Source of the DNA: Sphingomonas sp. OK281
GTDB lineage: Bacteria; Pseudomonadota; Alphaproteobacteria; Sphingomonadales; Sphingomonadaceae
Reading direction: 5' to 3'
Length of the DNA: 64,000 bases
NCBI RefSeq assembly: GCF_900115295.1
Contig: NZ_FOVZ01000011.1
Span: 1 to 64,000, forward strand
Shown here: piece by piece, positions 42,748-51,162 of the stretch
Layout of the letters: each line of letters opens with the position of its first letter
How positions within the stretch are numbered: the first letter of the stretch is position 1
The notes under the pieces: model-generated
What the model saw: only the letters and a program-made list of their open reading frames with translations
What the model was told of the DNA's origin: nothing
Database searches by the model: none
Program-made: the position numbers and the translations under genes

Positions 42748-43430
42748 CCCAATACCTCCTCAATCAGGAGCAATCCCAGAAACCCGATGAAGAACATCGC
42801 GCTGATAAGCGGGGTGTCAGGCTTCTCGTGCGCTTCGACCAACAGTTCTTCCGTCACGAGATAGAGCAGCGCCATCAGACCGAAACTGAGAAACCCGGCG
42901 ATGACGACGGGCGGAAACGTCGCAACGGGCGTCGCTATCGCTGCACCGATCGGCAGCAACAACGCGATCCCCATCGTAATCGCGATGATCCGCGCCTTGG
43001 ACTTGATCGTCTCGCCCAACTCGGTCGTCACGGTCAGTCCGAGAAACAGCACCTCCAGCGTCAACGCGATCGTCAGCAACACCCCGGCCTTCCCGCCAGC
43101 GACGAACGCCAACCCGAGAACAAGCCCGTCGATCAGGATATCCACTGCGACCGCGCCCAACATGGCGATCGGTCCACTGGCGCGACCCTCAAGGGCTTTG
43201 AGTGACAGCATCACGACTATGCCAAGCGCGCCGCCTGTGAATGTCGCGATCGGTGAACCTTCGTGCATCACCTGGGGCAGGATCTCGGCTGCCGCTGCGG
43301 CGAACACGACGCCTGCCGCCAAGTGCTGCATAGCGCTTACGAAGGCATCGCTTGGCCGTCTCGATACCGCGAATAGCGAGCCGATCAGTACGGCAACGAC
43401 GGGAATGAGAGTGAAGGCAACGGCCTGCAT
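42744..43430 (-). CDS. ZIP-family divalent metal transporter
   Basis: A 228-residue protein with about eight hydrophobic helices. ZIP signatures include AAGVVFAAAAAEILP (about residues 38-52), VDILIDGLVLGLAFVAGGKAG in helix 4 and LTLEVLFLGLTVTTEL in helix 5, although the usual HxxxE metal-site histidines are replaced by acidic residues. The central His-rich loop is absent. ZIP proteins normally import zinc or related cations, so its role in an efflux operon is unclear. It starts 3 bp after czcA. Confidence 0.82.
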   Translation of the reverse strand: MQAVAFTLIPVVAVLIGSLFAVSRRPSDAFVSAMQHLAAGVVFAAAAAEILPQVMHEGSPIATFTGGALGIVVMLSLKALEGRASGPIAMLGAVAVDILIDGLVLGLAFVAGGKAGVLLTIALTLEVLFLGLTVTTELGETIKSKARIIAITMGIALLLPIGAAIATPVATFPPVVIAGFLSFGLMALLYLVTEELLVEAHEKPDTPLISAMFFIGFLGLLLIEEVLG

Positions 43431-43433
43431 AGC

Positions 43434-46400
43434 TTAAGCCCTCACGCTGTCATGAGCCAAAGGCGGCAGTTCGATATGTCCCCCTGATGGAGCTGGCAGC
43501 TCGCGCCGTCCGAAACGAGCGTAGAGCGTCGGCAGCACGAACAAGGTAAGCAGGGTTGCGGATATCAGGCCACCAATCACGACGGTCGCCAGCGGCTTTT
43601 GCACCTCGGCTCCCGCCCCATGCCCAAGCGCCATCGGCACAAAGCCAAGCGACGCAACGAGGGCTGTCATCGCAACCGGCCGGAGCCGCGCCAGAGCGCC
43701 TTGGTGCGCCGCTATCGCACGATCCATGCCTTGCCGCATCAGATCATGGATGGACGACACCATGACCAGCCCGTTGAGGACCGCGACCCCTGATAGTGCG
43801 ATGAAGCCGACTGCCGCTGAAATGGAGAACGGCATGCCTCTTAGCACCAGCGCAAGGATGCCTCCGACCAGAGCCAGCGGAACGCCGGTAAACACGATCA
43901 GCGCATCCCTGACGGAGCCAAGCGCGCCGTAGAGCAGGAACATGATGACCACGAAGCAGATCGGCACCACAATGCTGAGCCGATCGCGGGCAGATGCCAG
44001 GTTCTCGAACTGACCGCCCCATTCGAGGTACGTGCCGGCTGGCAATTTCACCTGCGCGTCGATGGCTGACCGGGCATCAGCCACAACGCCGGCCACATCC
44101 CGATCGCGCACGTTGGCCTGCACCACGACGCGCCGCTTGCGGTTCTCGCGGCTGATCTGGTTAGGACCATCAACCACGGCGATATCCGCCACAGTCGATA
44201 GCGGTACGAAGCCACCACTGCCGGTCGGCACCGGCACCTGAGCAACCGCCGTCAGATCGGAGCGCGAGCTTTCCGCCATCCGGATCACGACCGGGAAGCG
44301 ACGATCGCCTTCAAAGATCACGCCAGCCTGTCGGCCGCCAATGGCTGCGGCAACCGTGTCCTGCACGTCACCCGCCGTCACCCCGACGCGGGACATGGCA
44401 GTGCGGTTCGGCCGGATATCGAGCATCGGCAAGCCTTCGGTTTGCTCAACCCGCACGTCTGCGGCACCCCGCGTCTTTCGCAAGATGCCGGCGATCCGAT
44501 CTGCGGTCGCGTTCATCTCGCCAAAGTCGTCGCCGAATACCTTGATCGCGATATCGCCGCGCACGCCTGCAATCAGCTCGTTGAACCGCATCTGGATCGG
44601 CTGGGTGATCTCATAGGCGTTGCCCGGCAGAGTGGAGAGGCGCTTTTCCAGCCGGTCCACGAGCTCTTCCTTGGACAGGCCGGGGTCGGGCCACTCCTTC
44701 TTCGGCTTCAGGATGACGAACGTGTCAGTCGCGTTAGGCGGCATTGGGTCCGATGCGATTTCGGAAGTGCCGGTGCGCGAGAAGGCGAAGCGGACCTCAG
44801 GGGCCTTGGCGAGTGCCTTTTCCACCTGGAATTGCATCGCCTGGCTCTGGTCGACCGATGTGCCCGGGATGCGGACCGCCTGCACGAGGATGTTGCCCTC
44901 ATCGAGCTGCGGCAAGAACTCCTGCCCCAATGTCGTGAAAGCGGCACCGGCAAGCGCCAGCGCGCCGATCGCGACGCCGATGGTGAGGGTGGGCCGGCGC
45001 ATTGCAGCATCGAGTCCCGGCTCGTAGCGCTGCCGGAGGAATGTGACGACGCGGCTTTCCTTTTCCTCGACCCGCTTGCTGAGCCAGATCGCAATCGCTG
45101 CCGGTATGAAGGTCAGCGACAAGATAAAGGCGAACACCAGAGCGATGATGACGGTGAGCGCCATCGGCTCGAACATCTTGCCTTCGACACCCGTGAAGGT
45201 GAGCAACGGCGCATAGACCAGGATGATAATAGCCTGCCCGTACACCGATGGCCGGATCATCTCGCGCGCCGATGCAGCTACGATTCCAAGACGTTGCTCG
45301 ATGGTCAGCACGTCATCGCGACCATGCTGCGCCTCGCCCAAACGCCGTAATGCGTTCTCCACAATAATGACCGCACCATCCACGATCAGACCAAAGTCGA
45401 GCGCGCCAAGGCTCATCAGATTGGCGGAAACGCCCGCCTTCAACATGCCGATGCTGGTCAGCAGCATCGTGATCGGAATGACGCAGGCCGCGATCAGCGC
45501 CGCACGGAAATTGCCAAGCAGCGCAAACAGAACGACGATCACCAGCACCGCACCCTCGGCAAGGTTGCGGGCAACCGTCGCGATCGTGGAGTTCACCAGC
45601 TCGGTCCGGTTCATAACCGGCTTCACGACGACATCGACCGGCAACGAGCGGCCGATTTGCGTCAGCCGTTCGGCAACGCCCGTCGATACCGTGCGGCTAT
45701 TCTCCCCGATCCGCATAACCGCAGTGCCGACGACAACCTCATGGCCGTTTTCCGAAGCCGATCCCATGCGTAGCGCCTGCCCGGTGCGAACGGTCGCGAT
45801 CTGGTTAAGCAGAATCGGAACGCTCTCGCGGGTGGCAACAACGGTACGGGCCAGCTCGTCGGCGTTGCGGACACGCCCATCTGATCGAACCGCCAACCCT
45901 TCGCCGTTGCGGTTGACCACGCCAGCGCCCGCGCTGGTATTGCTGCGCTGAAGGGCGGTGGTGAGATCCTGAAGCGTCAGCCGCATTGCCGCCATGCGCT
46001 GTATGTCCGGAACGACGAGATATTCTTTGGTGTAGCCACCAAGGGAGTCGACGCCAGCAAGGCCGGCCGTGCTTTTTAGCTGCGGCGTGACGATCCAATC
46101 CTGCACGGTGCGCAGGTAGGTCGCCTTGTCGGCGTCGCTTACGAGGTGATCACCCTCGGGGGTGATATAGCTGGCATCGCGTTGCAGGCCGGGTTCGCCG
46201 TTGCGGTGATGAACCTGATCCAGCTCGCGGTACTCGACGGTCCACATGAAGATATCGCCAAGGCCCGTGGCGATCGGCCCCATCTCCGGGTTCACGCCTT
46301 CGGGAAGGTCTTCCTCTGCGGTTCGCAGGCGTTCCGCGACCTGCGCCCGCGCAAAGTAGATATCGGTCTTTTCACCGAAAACTGCTGTGATCTGGGCAAA

Positions 46401-46667
46401 GCCATTGCGGCTTAGCGAGCGGGTATATTCAAGGCCGGGAATGCCAGCGAGCGCTGTTTCGACGGTGAACGCAACCTGCTTCTCGATCTGATCGGGAGAC
46501 AGGGCGGGAGCAACGACATTGATCTGCACCTGGTTGTTGGTGATGTCGGGTACGGCGTCGATCGGAAGCTGACGTAGCGCGCCAATCCCGAGCAATGCAG
46601 CCGCGATGGTGAGAAGCAGGACGAGCCAGCGCTTCTCGACGGAGAGGGTGACGATGCGACCGATCAT
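43434..46667 (-). CDS. czcA: CzcA-type RND heavy-metal efflux pump
   Basis: A 1077-residue HME-class RND transporter with twelve membrane helices and two large periplasmic loops. The proton-relay motif in helix 4 is GALDFGLIVDGAVIIVENAL, characteristic of CzcA/CnrA/NccA (Zn, Co, Cd, Ni) rather than the Cu/Ag CusA type. LPIDAVPDITNNQVQINV at the N-terminus also fits. It pumps metal from periplasm or cytoplasm through CzcC. It sits between czcB (3 bp upstream) and the ZIP gene in a MerR-regulated operon. Confidence 0.95.
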   Translation of the reverse strand: MIGRIVTLSVEKRWLVLLLTIAAALLGIGALRQLPIDAVPDITNNQVQINVVAPALSPDQIEKQVAFTVETALAGIPGLEYTRSLSRNGFAQITAVFGEKTDIYFARAQVAERLRTAEEDLPEGVNPEMGPIATGLGDIFMWTVEYRELDQVHHRNGEPGLQRDASYITPEGDHLVSDADKATYLRTVQDWIVTPQLKSTAGLAGVDSLGGYTKEYLVVPDIQRMAAMRLTLQDLTTALQRSNTSAGAGVVNRNGEGLAVRSDGRVRNADELARTVVATRESVPILLNQIATVRTGQALRMGSASENGHEVVVGTAVMRIGENSRTVSTGVAERLTQIGRSLPVDVVVKPVMNRTELVNSTIATVARNLAEGAVLVIVVLFALLGNFRAALIAACVIPITMLLTSIGMLKAGVSANLMSLGALDFGLIVDGAVIIVENALRRLGEAQHGRDDVLTIEQRLGIVAASAREMIRPSVYGQAIIILVYAPLLTFTGVEGKMFEPMALTVIIALVFAFILSLTFIPAAIAIWLSKRVEEKESRVVTFLRQRYEPGLDAAMRRPTLTIGVAIGALALAGAAFTTLGQEFLPQLDEGNILVQAVRIPGTSVDQSQAMQFQVEKALAKAPEVRFAFSRTGTSEIASDPMPPNATDTFVILKPKKEWPDPGLSKEELVDRLEKRLSTLPGNAYEITQPIQMRFNELIAGVRGDIAIKVFGDDFGEMNATADRIAGILRKTRGAADVRVEQTEGLPMLDIRPNRTAMSRVGVTAGDVQDTVAAAIGGRQAGVIFEGDRRFPVVIRMAESSRSDLTAVAQVPVPTGSGGFVPLSTVADIAVVDGPNQISRENRKRRVVVQANVRDRDVAGVVADARSAIDAQVKLPAGTYLEWGGQFENLASARDRLSIVVPICFVVIMFLLYGALGSVRDALIVFTGVPLALVGGILALVLRGMPFSISAAVGFIALSGVAVLNGLVMVSSIHDLMRQGMDRAIAAHQGALARLRPVAMTALVASLGFVPMALGHGAGAEVQKPLATVVIGGLISATLLTLFVLPTLYARFGRRELPAPSGGHIELPPLAHDSVRA

Positions 46668-46670
46668 GGC

Positions 46671-47840
46671 TCAGTCCTCATCCCCGCCCGCACCCTTGCC
46701 GAGTTCGGCCTTGAGCGTGAAGCTGTTGGTGGAAGCGATGCGCTCCGAGCCGGTAAGGCCTGCCGTTACGGTGACCTGCCCGCCATTGGTGCGGCCAAGC
46801 GTCACCGGAATTGCCCGGAAACCTGTCGCCGTCCGGACGAACACAAACGACTTGTCCTCGATCATCTGCACTGCGGCCGATGGCACGGCGACGGTGCGGT
46901 CCCCGGTCGCAGGAACGAGGATCGATACGTTGACCGTCTCACCAACGCGCCATGTGCTGCCGGCGTTGTCGAGGGTGGCGATCACCGGCACCAATCGGGT
47001 CGTCTCGTCCAGAATGGGGGACACGAACGTGACACGTCCCTCCTGACGCCGCCCCGGCGCTGTCACTTCGACACGCACGCCGGGTTTCACCCGACCGGCA
47101 TCGGTGGGGACGAGTGATGTGGTGACAGTGACCTTCGACAGATTGGCGACGCGGAACAGTTCTGCATCGGCCGCGACTGCCTGCCCAAGGGTCGCCGATC
47201 GCGCGATCACTTGGCCGGCGATCGGCGAGCGGACCGCGATGCGGTTGAGCGCGCCGCCTCCGCTGCCCGTCGCTGACAACTGCTGCTGCGCCAGGCGAAG
47301 GGCAATGTTAGCCTCCGTTGCGGCCGTTCGCGCTGCGACCAGATCCTGCTCCGGCGAAACGCGTTCGGCGAACAGGCGCTGTTCGCGGCGAAGGTTCGAT
47401 TGGGCGAGTGCGGAACGCGCGCGCGCGGCCTCTACCTCCGCTTTCAGTGATGCCGCTTCCCGGCTTTCGATGATAGCCAGCGGGTCTCCCCGGCTGACTG
47501 ACTGCCCGAGATTGCGGGTAAGGGAAACGAGCCGACCGCCTACGGAGGTGGACACAACCTGCACACCCTGAGGATCGCCCTCGATCGTTGCCGATAGCTC
47601 GATCGCTCCGGCCACGCCGCCTACTGTGGGACGCGTGACCTCTATCCCGGCATCCGCGATCTGCTGCGCGGACAGGGTGACGATATCCTTTGGCCCCTCC
47701 TTGGCTTCGCCGGCCTCGGCACCTTCCGCCTTCTCGGCTCCGGCTTTCTCACCGGCCTCGCCGCTGCCACCCCCGCCGCATCCGGCAAGGAGGATAGCCA
47801 AGGTCACAGGCGCGAGCGCCCGCATGATGGTCTTCGTCAT
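46671..47840 (-). CDS. czcB: CzcB-type periplasmic adaptor (lipoprotein)
   Basis: A 389-residue membrane-fusion protein. The lipobox is LAILLAGC with Cys21 as lipidation site, followed by a Gly/Glu/Ala/Lys-rich linker (residues 22-48). Lipoyl/barrel-sandwich parts (GRLVSLTRNLGQSVSRGDPLA) are separated by a coiled-coil hairpin (about 130-190). It links CzcA to CzcC. No N-terminal His-rich metal-binding arm is seen. The ATG overlaps the czcC stop (ATGA). Confidence 0.93.
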   Translation of the reverse strand: MTKTIMRALAPVTLAILLAGCGGGGSGEAGEKAGAEKAEGAEAGEAKEGPKDIVTLSAQQIADAGIEVTRPTVGGVAGAIELSATIEGDPQGVQVVSTSVGGRLVSLTRNLGQSVSRGDPLAIIESREAASLKAEVEAARARSALAQSNLRREQRLFAERVSPEQDLVAARTAATEANIALRLAQQQLSATGSGGGALNRIAVRSPIAGQVIARSATLGQAVAADAELFRVANLSKVTVTTSLVPTDAGRVKPGVRVEVTAPGRRQEGRVTFVSPILDETTRLVPVIATLDNAGSTWRVGETVNVSILVPATGDRTVAVPSAAVQMIEDKSFVFVRTATGFRAIPVTLGRTNGGQVTVTAGLTGSERIASTNSFTLKAELGKGAGGDED

Positions 47841-49102
47841 TGATTGGTTTCCTCGGGCGAGGGCGCTGCGGCAACGAGCCGTTCGAGGCGTGCCTTGGCG
47901 TCGTGATAGGTGGCGAGCGCATCGATCGCGGCGATTCGTGTTTCGGACAGGGTACGTTCGGCATCGAGCAAATCAAGCTGCCCGAACTTGCCCTCCCGGT
48001 AGCCGATCCGGGCAATACGAGCGGCTTCGCTTGCCGATGCCAGTGCCGGCCCGCTGGCGTTACGAGCGGTCGTCGCGGCATTCGCGACGTTCGCCTGTGC
48101 GCTTGCGATATCCTGCGCGGTATCCAGCTCGGCGACGCGACGTAGCGCCTGCGCCTGATCGGTCTGCGCCCGCGCCTGCGCCACTGCCGCCTTGCCGTTG
48201 TTGAACAGCGGAAACGGGATCGACAGCCCGAACACTGCTGCCACGTCGTTCGTAGCCTCAAGCCGGCGTGCGCTTGCGCTCAGTGTCACGTCGGGAATGC
48301 GCTGCGACCTGGCAAGCCGCACCTGTGCCTCTGCCGTTGTCACGTCCGCGCGCGTCGCCGCCAATGCCAGCGTCCCGGTAGTCTCAATCGGCCGCGCTGG
48401 ACCAAAGCCCTCGACACGGCCGAACCACGCCAAATCCAACGGTCCTGTGAGAGGTTGGCCGATCCGTCGGGCAAGATTGCTCCGCGCAACCTCGGCAAGC
48501 CGTTCTGAGCGCTCCACAGCTGTTTCCGCGTTGATCCGCAATACATCGGCGCGCTGCTGTTCGAGCGGCGATGCTCGCCCCGCCTGAACACGGACACCGG
48601 CTGCGCGCGATGCCTCGCGGGCGATGCCGGCCTGCTCGCGCGCTGTCACAAGTCGGCGTTCCGCCGCTGTCGCTTCGATGTAGAGCTGAGTGACGGCAAG
48701 CCGTAGATCAGCTTCGGCCAACGCCGTGCCTATCCGCGCTCGATTGCCAATCGCGTCCGCGACGGCGATCCGTGCCGATCGTTTGCCACCCAACTCGATC
48801 GGTAGAGCCAATCCTGCCGTTGTCTCGGCGCTGCGAAGACCGCGATATTGACCGCTGCCGGCAATGTTCTCGGTCTCGGCGACGATCGACGGGTTCGGCC
48901 GGTAGCCGGCAACCGTGCGGCCTGCTTCTGCTGCCCGGACGCCAGCCGTGGCAGCCTCAAGGCTGGGGGCGCTGGCTCCGGCAAGTGAAAGCGCCTGCTC
49001 AAGGGTGAGCGGGGGACTGGTCGATGTTAGATCGGCTGACTGCGCCTGTGCGATCGACGCGCACGACGCCACGGCCAATAAGGCCGCAATAAAACGGTGC
49101 AT
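47837..49102 (-). CDS. czcC: CzcC-type outer-membrane efflux channel
   Basis: A 421-residue TolC-family protein. Signal MHRFIAALLAVASCASIAQA is followed by two repeated helical halves, with the first starting LTLEQALSLAGASAPSLEAA and containing PNPSIVAETENIAGSG. Long coiled coils and IPDVTLSASARR follow. It forms the outer-membrane exit duct of the CzcCBA pump. It is 65 bp downstream of a His-rich small gene on the same strand. Confidence 0.93.
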   Translation of the reverse strand: MHRFIAALLAVASCASIAQAQSADLTSTSPPLTLEQALSLAGASAPSLEAATAGVRAAEAGRTVAGYRPNPSIVAETENIAGSGQYRGLRSAETTAGLALPIELGGKRSARIAVADAIGNRARIGTALAEADLRLAVTQLYIEATAAERRLVTAREQAGIAREASRAAGVRVQAGRASPLEQQRADVLRINAETAVERSERLAEVARSNLARRIGQPLTGPLDLAWFGRVEGFGPARPIETTGTLALAATRADVTTAEAQVRLARSQRIPDVTLSASARRLEATNDVAAVFGLSIPFPLFNNGKAAVAQARAQTDQAQALRRVAELDTAQDIASAQANVANAATTARNASGPALASASEAARIARIGYREGKFGQLDLLDAERTLSETRIAAIDALATYHDAKARLERLVAAAPSPEETNQ

Positions 49103-49167
49103 GGGTAACGGACTCCTGACGAACCTTGGGCGTCCGCACGGGCTTTCCCGGCGGAATTAGGCGTTGG

Positions 49168-49503
49168 TCAGGCTTGGGGAGGACGTAGGGCTGGGTCCGA
49201 CGCTACCGGGGCCTTGGGCGCATTGCGCCACACCGATGCAGTCATACGAACGCTGCTGGCTGGTCCGGTTGAATCGGACGCGATCGGCACGCCGACATGA
49301 TGGCCGTGGCAACCGCCATGATGGTGAGGATACGCCTTGTCGGCGTCTGCCGGCACTTGGTCGGCATCGCCATCGCAATGATCGAGGGAACTGACCGCTG
49401 TGGTATCAACGCACGTCACGCCTTCTGTCGCATGCGCGACTGATCCAAGCCCGAGCATAAGCACGAGCATGAAACTGAGGAACAGGGCGGAAAGGCGGTG
49501 CAT
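49168..49503 (-). CDS. Small exported His-rich protein of the czc operon
   Basis: A 111-residue protein. Signal peptide MHRLSALFLSFMLVLMLGLGSVAHA is followed by TCVDTTAVSSLDHCDGDAD and the metal-ligand cluster YPHHHGGCHGHHVG. It probably binds metal in the periplasm, like CzcE/CzcI-type accessory proteins, though sequence similarity to them is not clear. ATG 49503 has AAGG about 10 nt upstream and does overlap the reading region near the CDF stop (49523) only marginally. It lies between the CDF gene and czcC. Confidence 0.72.
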   Translation of the reverse strand: MHRLSALFLSFMLVLMLGLGSVAHATEGVTCVDTTAVSSLDHCDGDADQVPADADKAYPHHHGGCHGHHVGVPIASDSTGPASSVRMTASVWRNAPKAPVASDPALRPPQA

Positions 49504-49522
49504 CGGCCCGCGCCTTAGCAGC

Positions 49523-50185
49523 TTACCGACTGCCATGTAACGACTGCTGGTAAGTAGCGGGGGCGGGTGAAGGCTCGCTACGCATTTCGGCGCGTGCCTG
49601 CCGCATGATCTGAACACCGCCCGATATTCCCAACACAGCCATCAAGGTGGCGACGGCAAGATCAGGCCACGCGCTGTTGAGGCCGAAGACCCCGCCTGCG
49701 GCTAGCACGACGGCGATGTTGCCGATCGCGTCATTGCGCGAGCAAATCCATACTGACCTCATGTTCGCGTCACCGCTTCGGAAGCGGTACAGCATGACCG
49801 CGACGACAAGGTTCGCGATAAGCGCGGCGATGCCGACCACGCTCATAATCTCGGCATGGGGCGTCGCGTCGTGGAGCGCACCCCATCCCGCCGCGAACAG
49901 GATATAGACGCCTAGCAAAGCAAGCGTCGCCCCCTTCAACATCGCAGCGCGTGCGCGCCAGGCTATCGCCATTCCGGCAACGCCAAGGCTGATCGCGTAG
50001 TTCGCAGTATCACCAAAAAAGTCGAGCGCGTCGGCTTGGAGCGCCTTCGATCCGCCCGTGATGCCGGCTATGATCTCGATAACGAACATGCCGCCATTGA
50101 TGGCGAGCGCGATCCATAACGCCCGGCGCCACTTTGGGTCGTTGAGAGTACCCGCCTTGTCGGACGCGCAGCTTGTGCAGGCCAT
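49523..50185 (-). CDS. Cation diffusion facilitator (CDF) metal efflux protein
   Basis: A 220-residue CDF-like transporter with six hydrophobic helices. Metal-site residues fit GSKALQADALDFFGDTANY in helix 2 and VWICSRNDAIGNIAVVLAAG in helix 5. The N-terminus MACTSCASDKAG has a CxxC. The cytoplasmic C-terminal domain is very short. ATG 50185 has GAGGTGG 5 nt upstream, replacing the longer ORF start at 50227 that would run through the operator. It is the first gene of the MerR-controlled cdf-small-czcCBA-zip operon. Confidence 0.87.
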   Translation of the reverse strand: MACTSCASDKAGTLNDPKWRRALWIALAINGGMFVIEIIAGITGGSKALQADALDFFGDTANYAISLGVAGMAIAWRARAAMLKGATLALLGVYILFAAGWGALHDATPHAEIMSVVGIAALIANLVVAVMLYRFRSGDANMRSVWICSRNDAIGNIAVVLAAGGVFGLNSAWPDLAVATLMAVLGISGGVQIMRQARAEMRSEPSPAPATYQQSLHGSR

Positions 50186-50220
50186 GTTCGCCACCTCGAT
50201 AGAATCGATCTGACAGCCTA

Positions 50221-50250
50221 TATGCACCCTCTAGTCGCTAGAGGGTCAAG
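50221..50250 (-). promoter_or_regulatory. MerR-type promoter/operator
   Basis: ACCCTCTAG-TCG-CTAGAGGGT (50226-50246) is a perfect 9-bp-arm dyad. Read on the minus strand it sits between TTGACC (-35) and CATATA (-10) with a 19-bp spacer, the over-long spacer that MerR regulators untwist. It drives the minus-strand CDF/Czc operon and is immediately adjacent to the merR-type gene on the plus strand. Confidence 0.85.
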
Positions 50251-50254
50251 CGCT

Positions 50255-50659
50255 GTGTCTGAGAAACTGACAATCGGAAAATTGGCTGGTGCGACTGGCA
50301 CGAAGGTCGAAACGATCCGCTACTATGAGCAGATTGGCTTGCTGCCGGCACCTGCGCGATCGGCGGGGAACTACCGGACCTATGAAAGCGCGCATCTACG
50401 CCGTCTTTCCTTCATCCGTCGTGCGCGCGATCTCGGCTTCTCGATCGATCAGGTACGCGAGTTGATGGGGCTTGCCGATCGGCGCGATCAGTCCTGCATC
50501 GCTGTCGATGTCGTTGCCAACCAACACCGCGACGCGATCAGGCGCAAAATCGCAGACCTCACCGCGCTCGCTGGTGAACTCGACGCACTGATAGATTCCT
50601 GTAGCCGCAACACCGTCGCCGACTGCCGGATCATCGAGGCACTTGCTCCCTCCGCATAG
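50255..50659 (+). CDS. MerR-family metal-responsive regulator (CadR/ZntR-like)
   Basis: A 134-residue MerR protein. The HTH is LTIGKLAGATGTKVETIRYYEQIGLL-type (residues 4-30), followed by RTYESAHLRRLSFIRRARDLGFS. The dimerisation helix and metal loop include Cys at DQSCIAVD and SCSRNTVADC, resembling ZntR/CadR, which sense Zn, Cd or Pb. GTG 50255 is preferred over ATG 50222, since the latter overlaps the operator. It is divergent from the CDF/Czc operon it should control. Confidence 0.92.
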   Translation: MSEKLTIGKLAGATGTKVETIRYYEQIGLLPAPARSAGNYRTYESAHLRRLSFIRRARDLGFSIDQVRELMGLADRRDQSCIAVDVVANQHRDAIRRKIADLTALAGELDALIDSCSRNTVADCRIIEALAPSA

Positions 50660-51162
50660 TGCCCCGTTCCTAACCAGCTTTCCCGCAAGAATCGGATTCT
50701 TGCCAGTGGCCCAGTTGGAAAGCAAACCGGCCATCCACTTTCCGGAAGACGGGTGTTGACCGTACAGTCGATAGGTATAGTCTCGTTGAGCAATGTCTGC
50801 TGGGGTGGTGACACTTCGTAAAAATTTAAGGTCCCAACCGTGCCAGCGGTTGGGACCTTATTCGTTTGGGGAGCAGTGCCAGCCCCCCAACCACTCCTCG
50901 GGGCGTCCAATTGTGACGTTCTAGTCAATTCCGGCTTTCCCATTGGAAGGTCGGTAGAGATAGACGGGCAAACCAGGGCAGGGGCCGCGGCCTCCCGCGA
51001 GGCCCTTTCCCCAAAACATGTTCCCGATTGCCCTTCCTCGAAACGAGGTAACGGTAACGGAGAAGCGGGAAGCGATTGTGTCGCTAAACTGCTAACCTTT
51101 GCAACGCCGGCCCGCGATGCCAATCTGGCTTGTCGCCGCATGTTGCAAATGTCTACTGCAAA
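50660..51162. other. Gene-poor region with a perfect 14-bp hairpin
   Basis: Frames exist on both strands but none has a ribosome site plus protein-like composition. The main feature is a perfect hairpin, stem 50828-50841 and 50848-50861 with loop TGCCAG, followed by TTCGTTT. It could end the merR transcript or a short RNA. TTGACC (50757) and TATAGT (50777) lie upstream but are only 14 bp apart. Confidence 0.5.
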
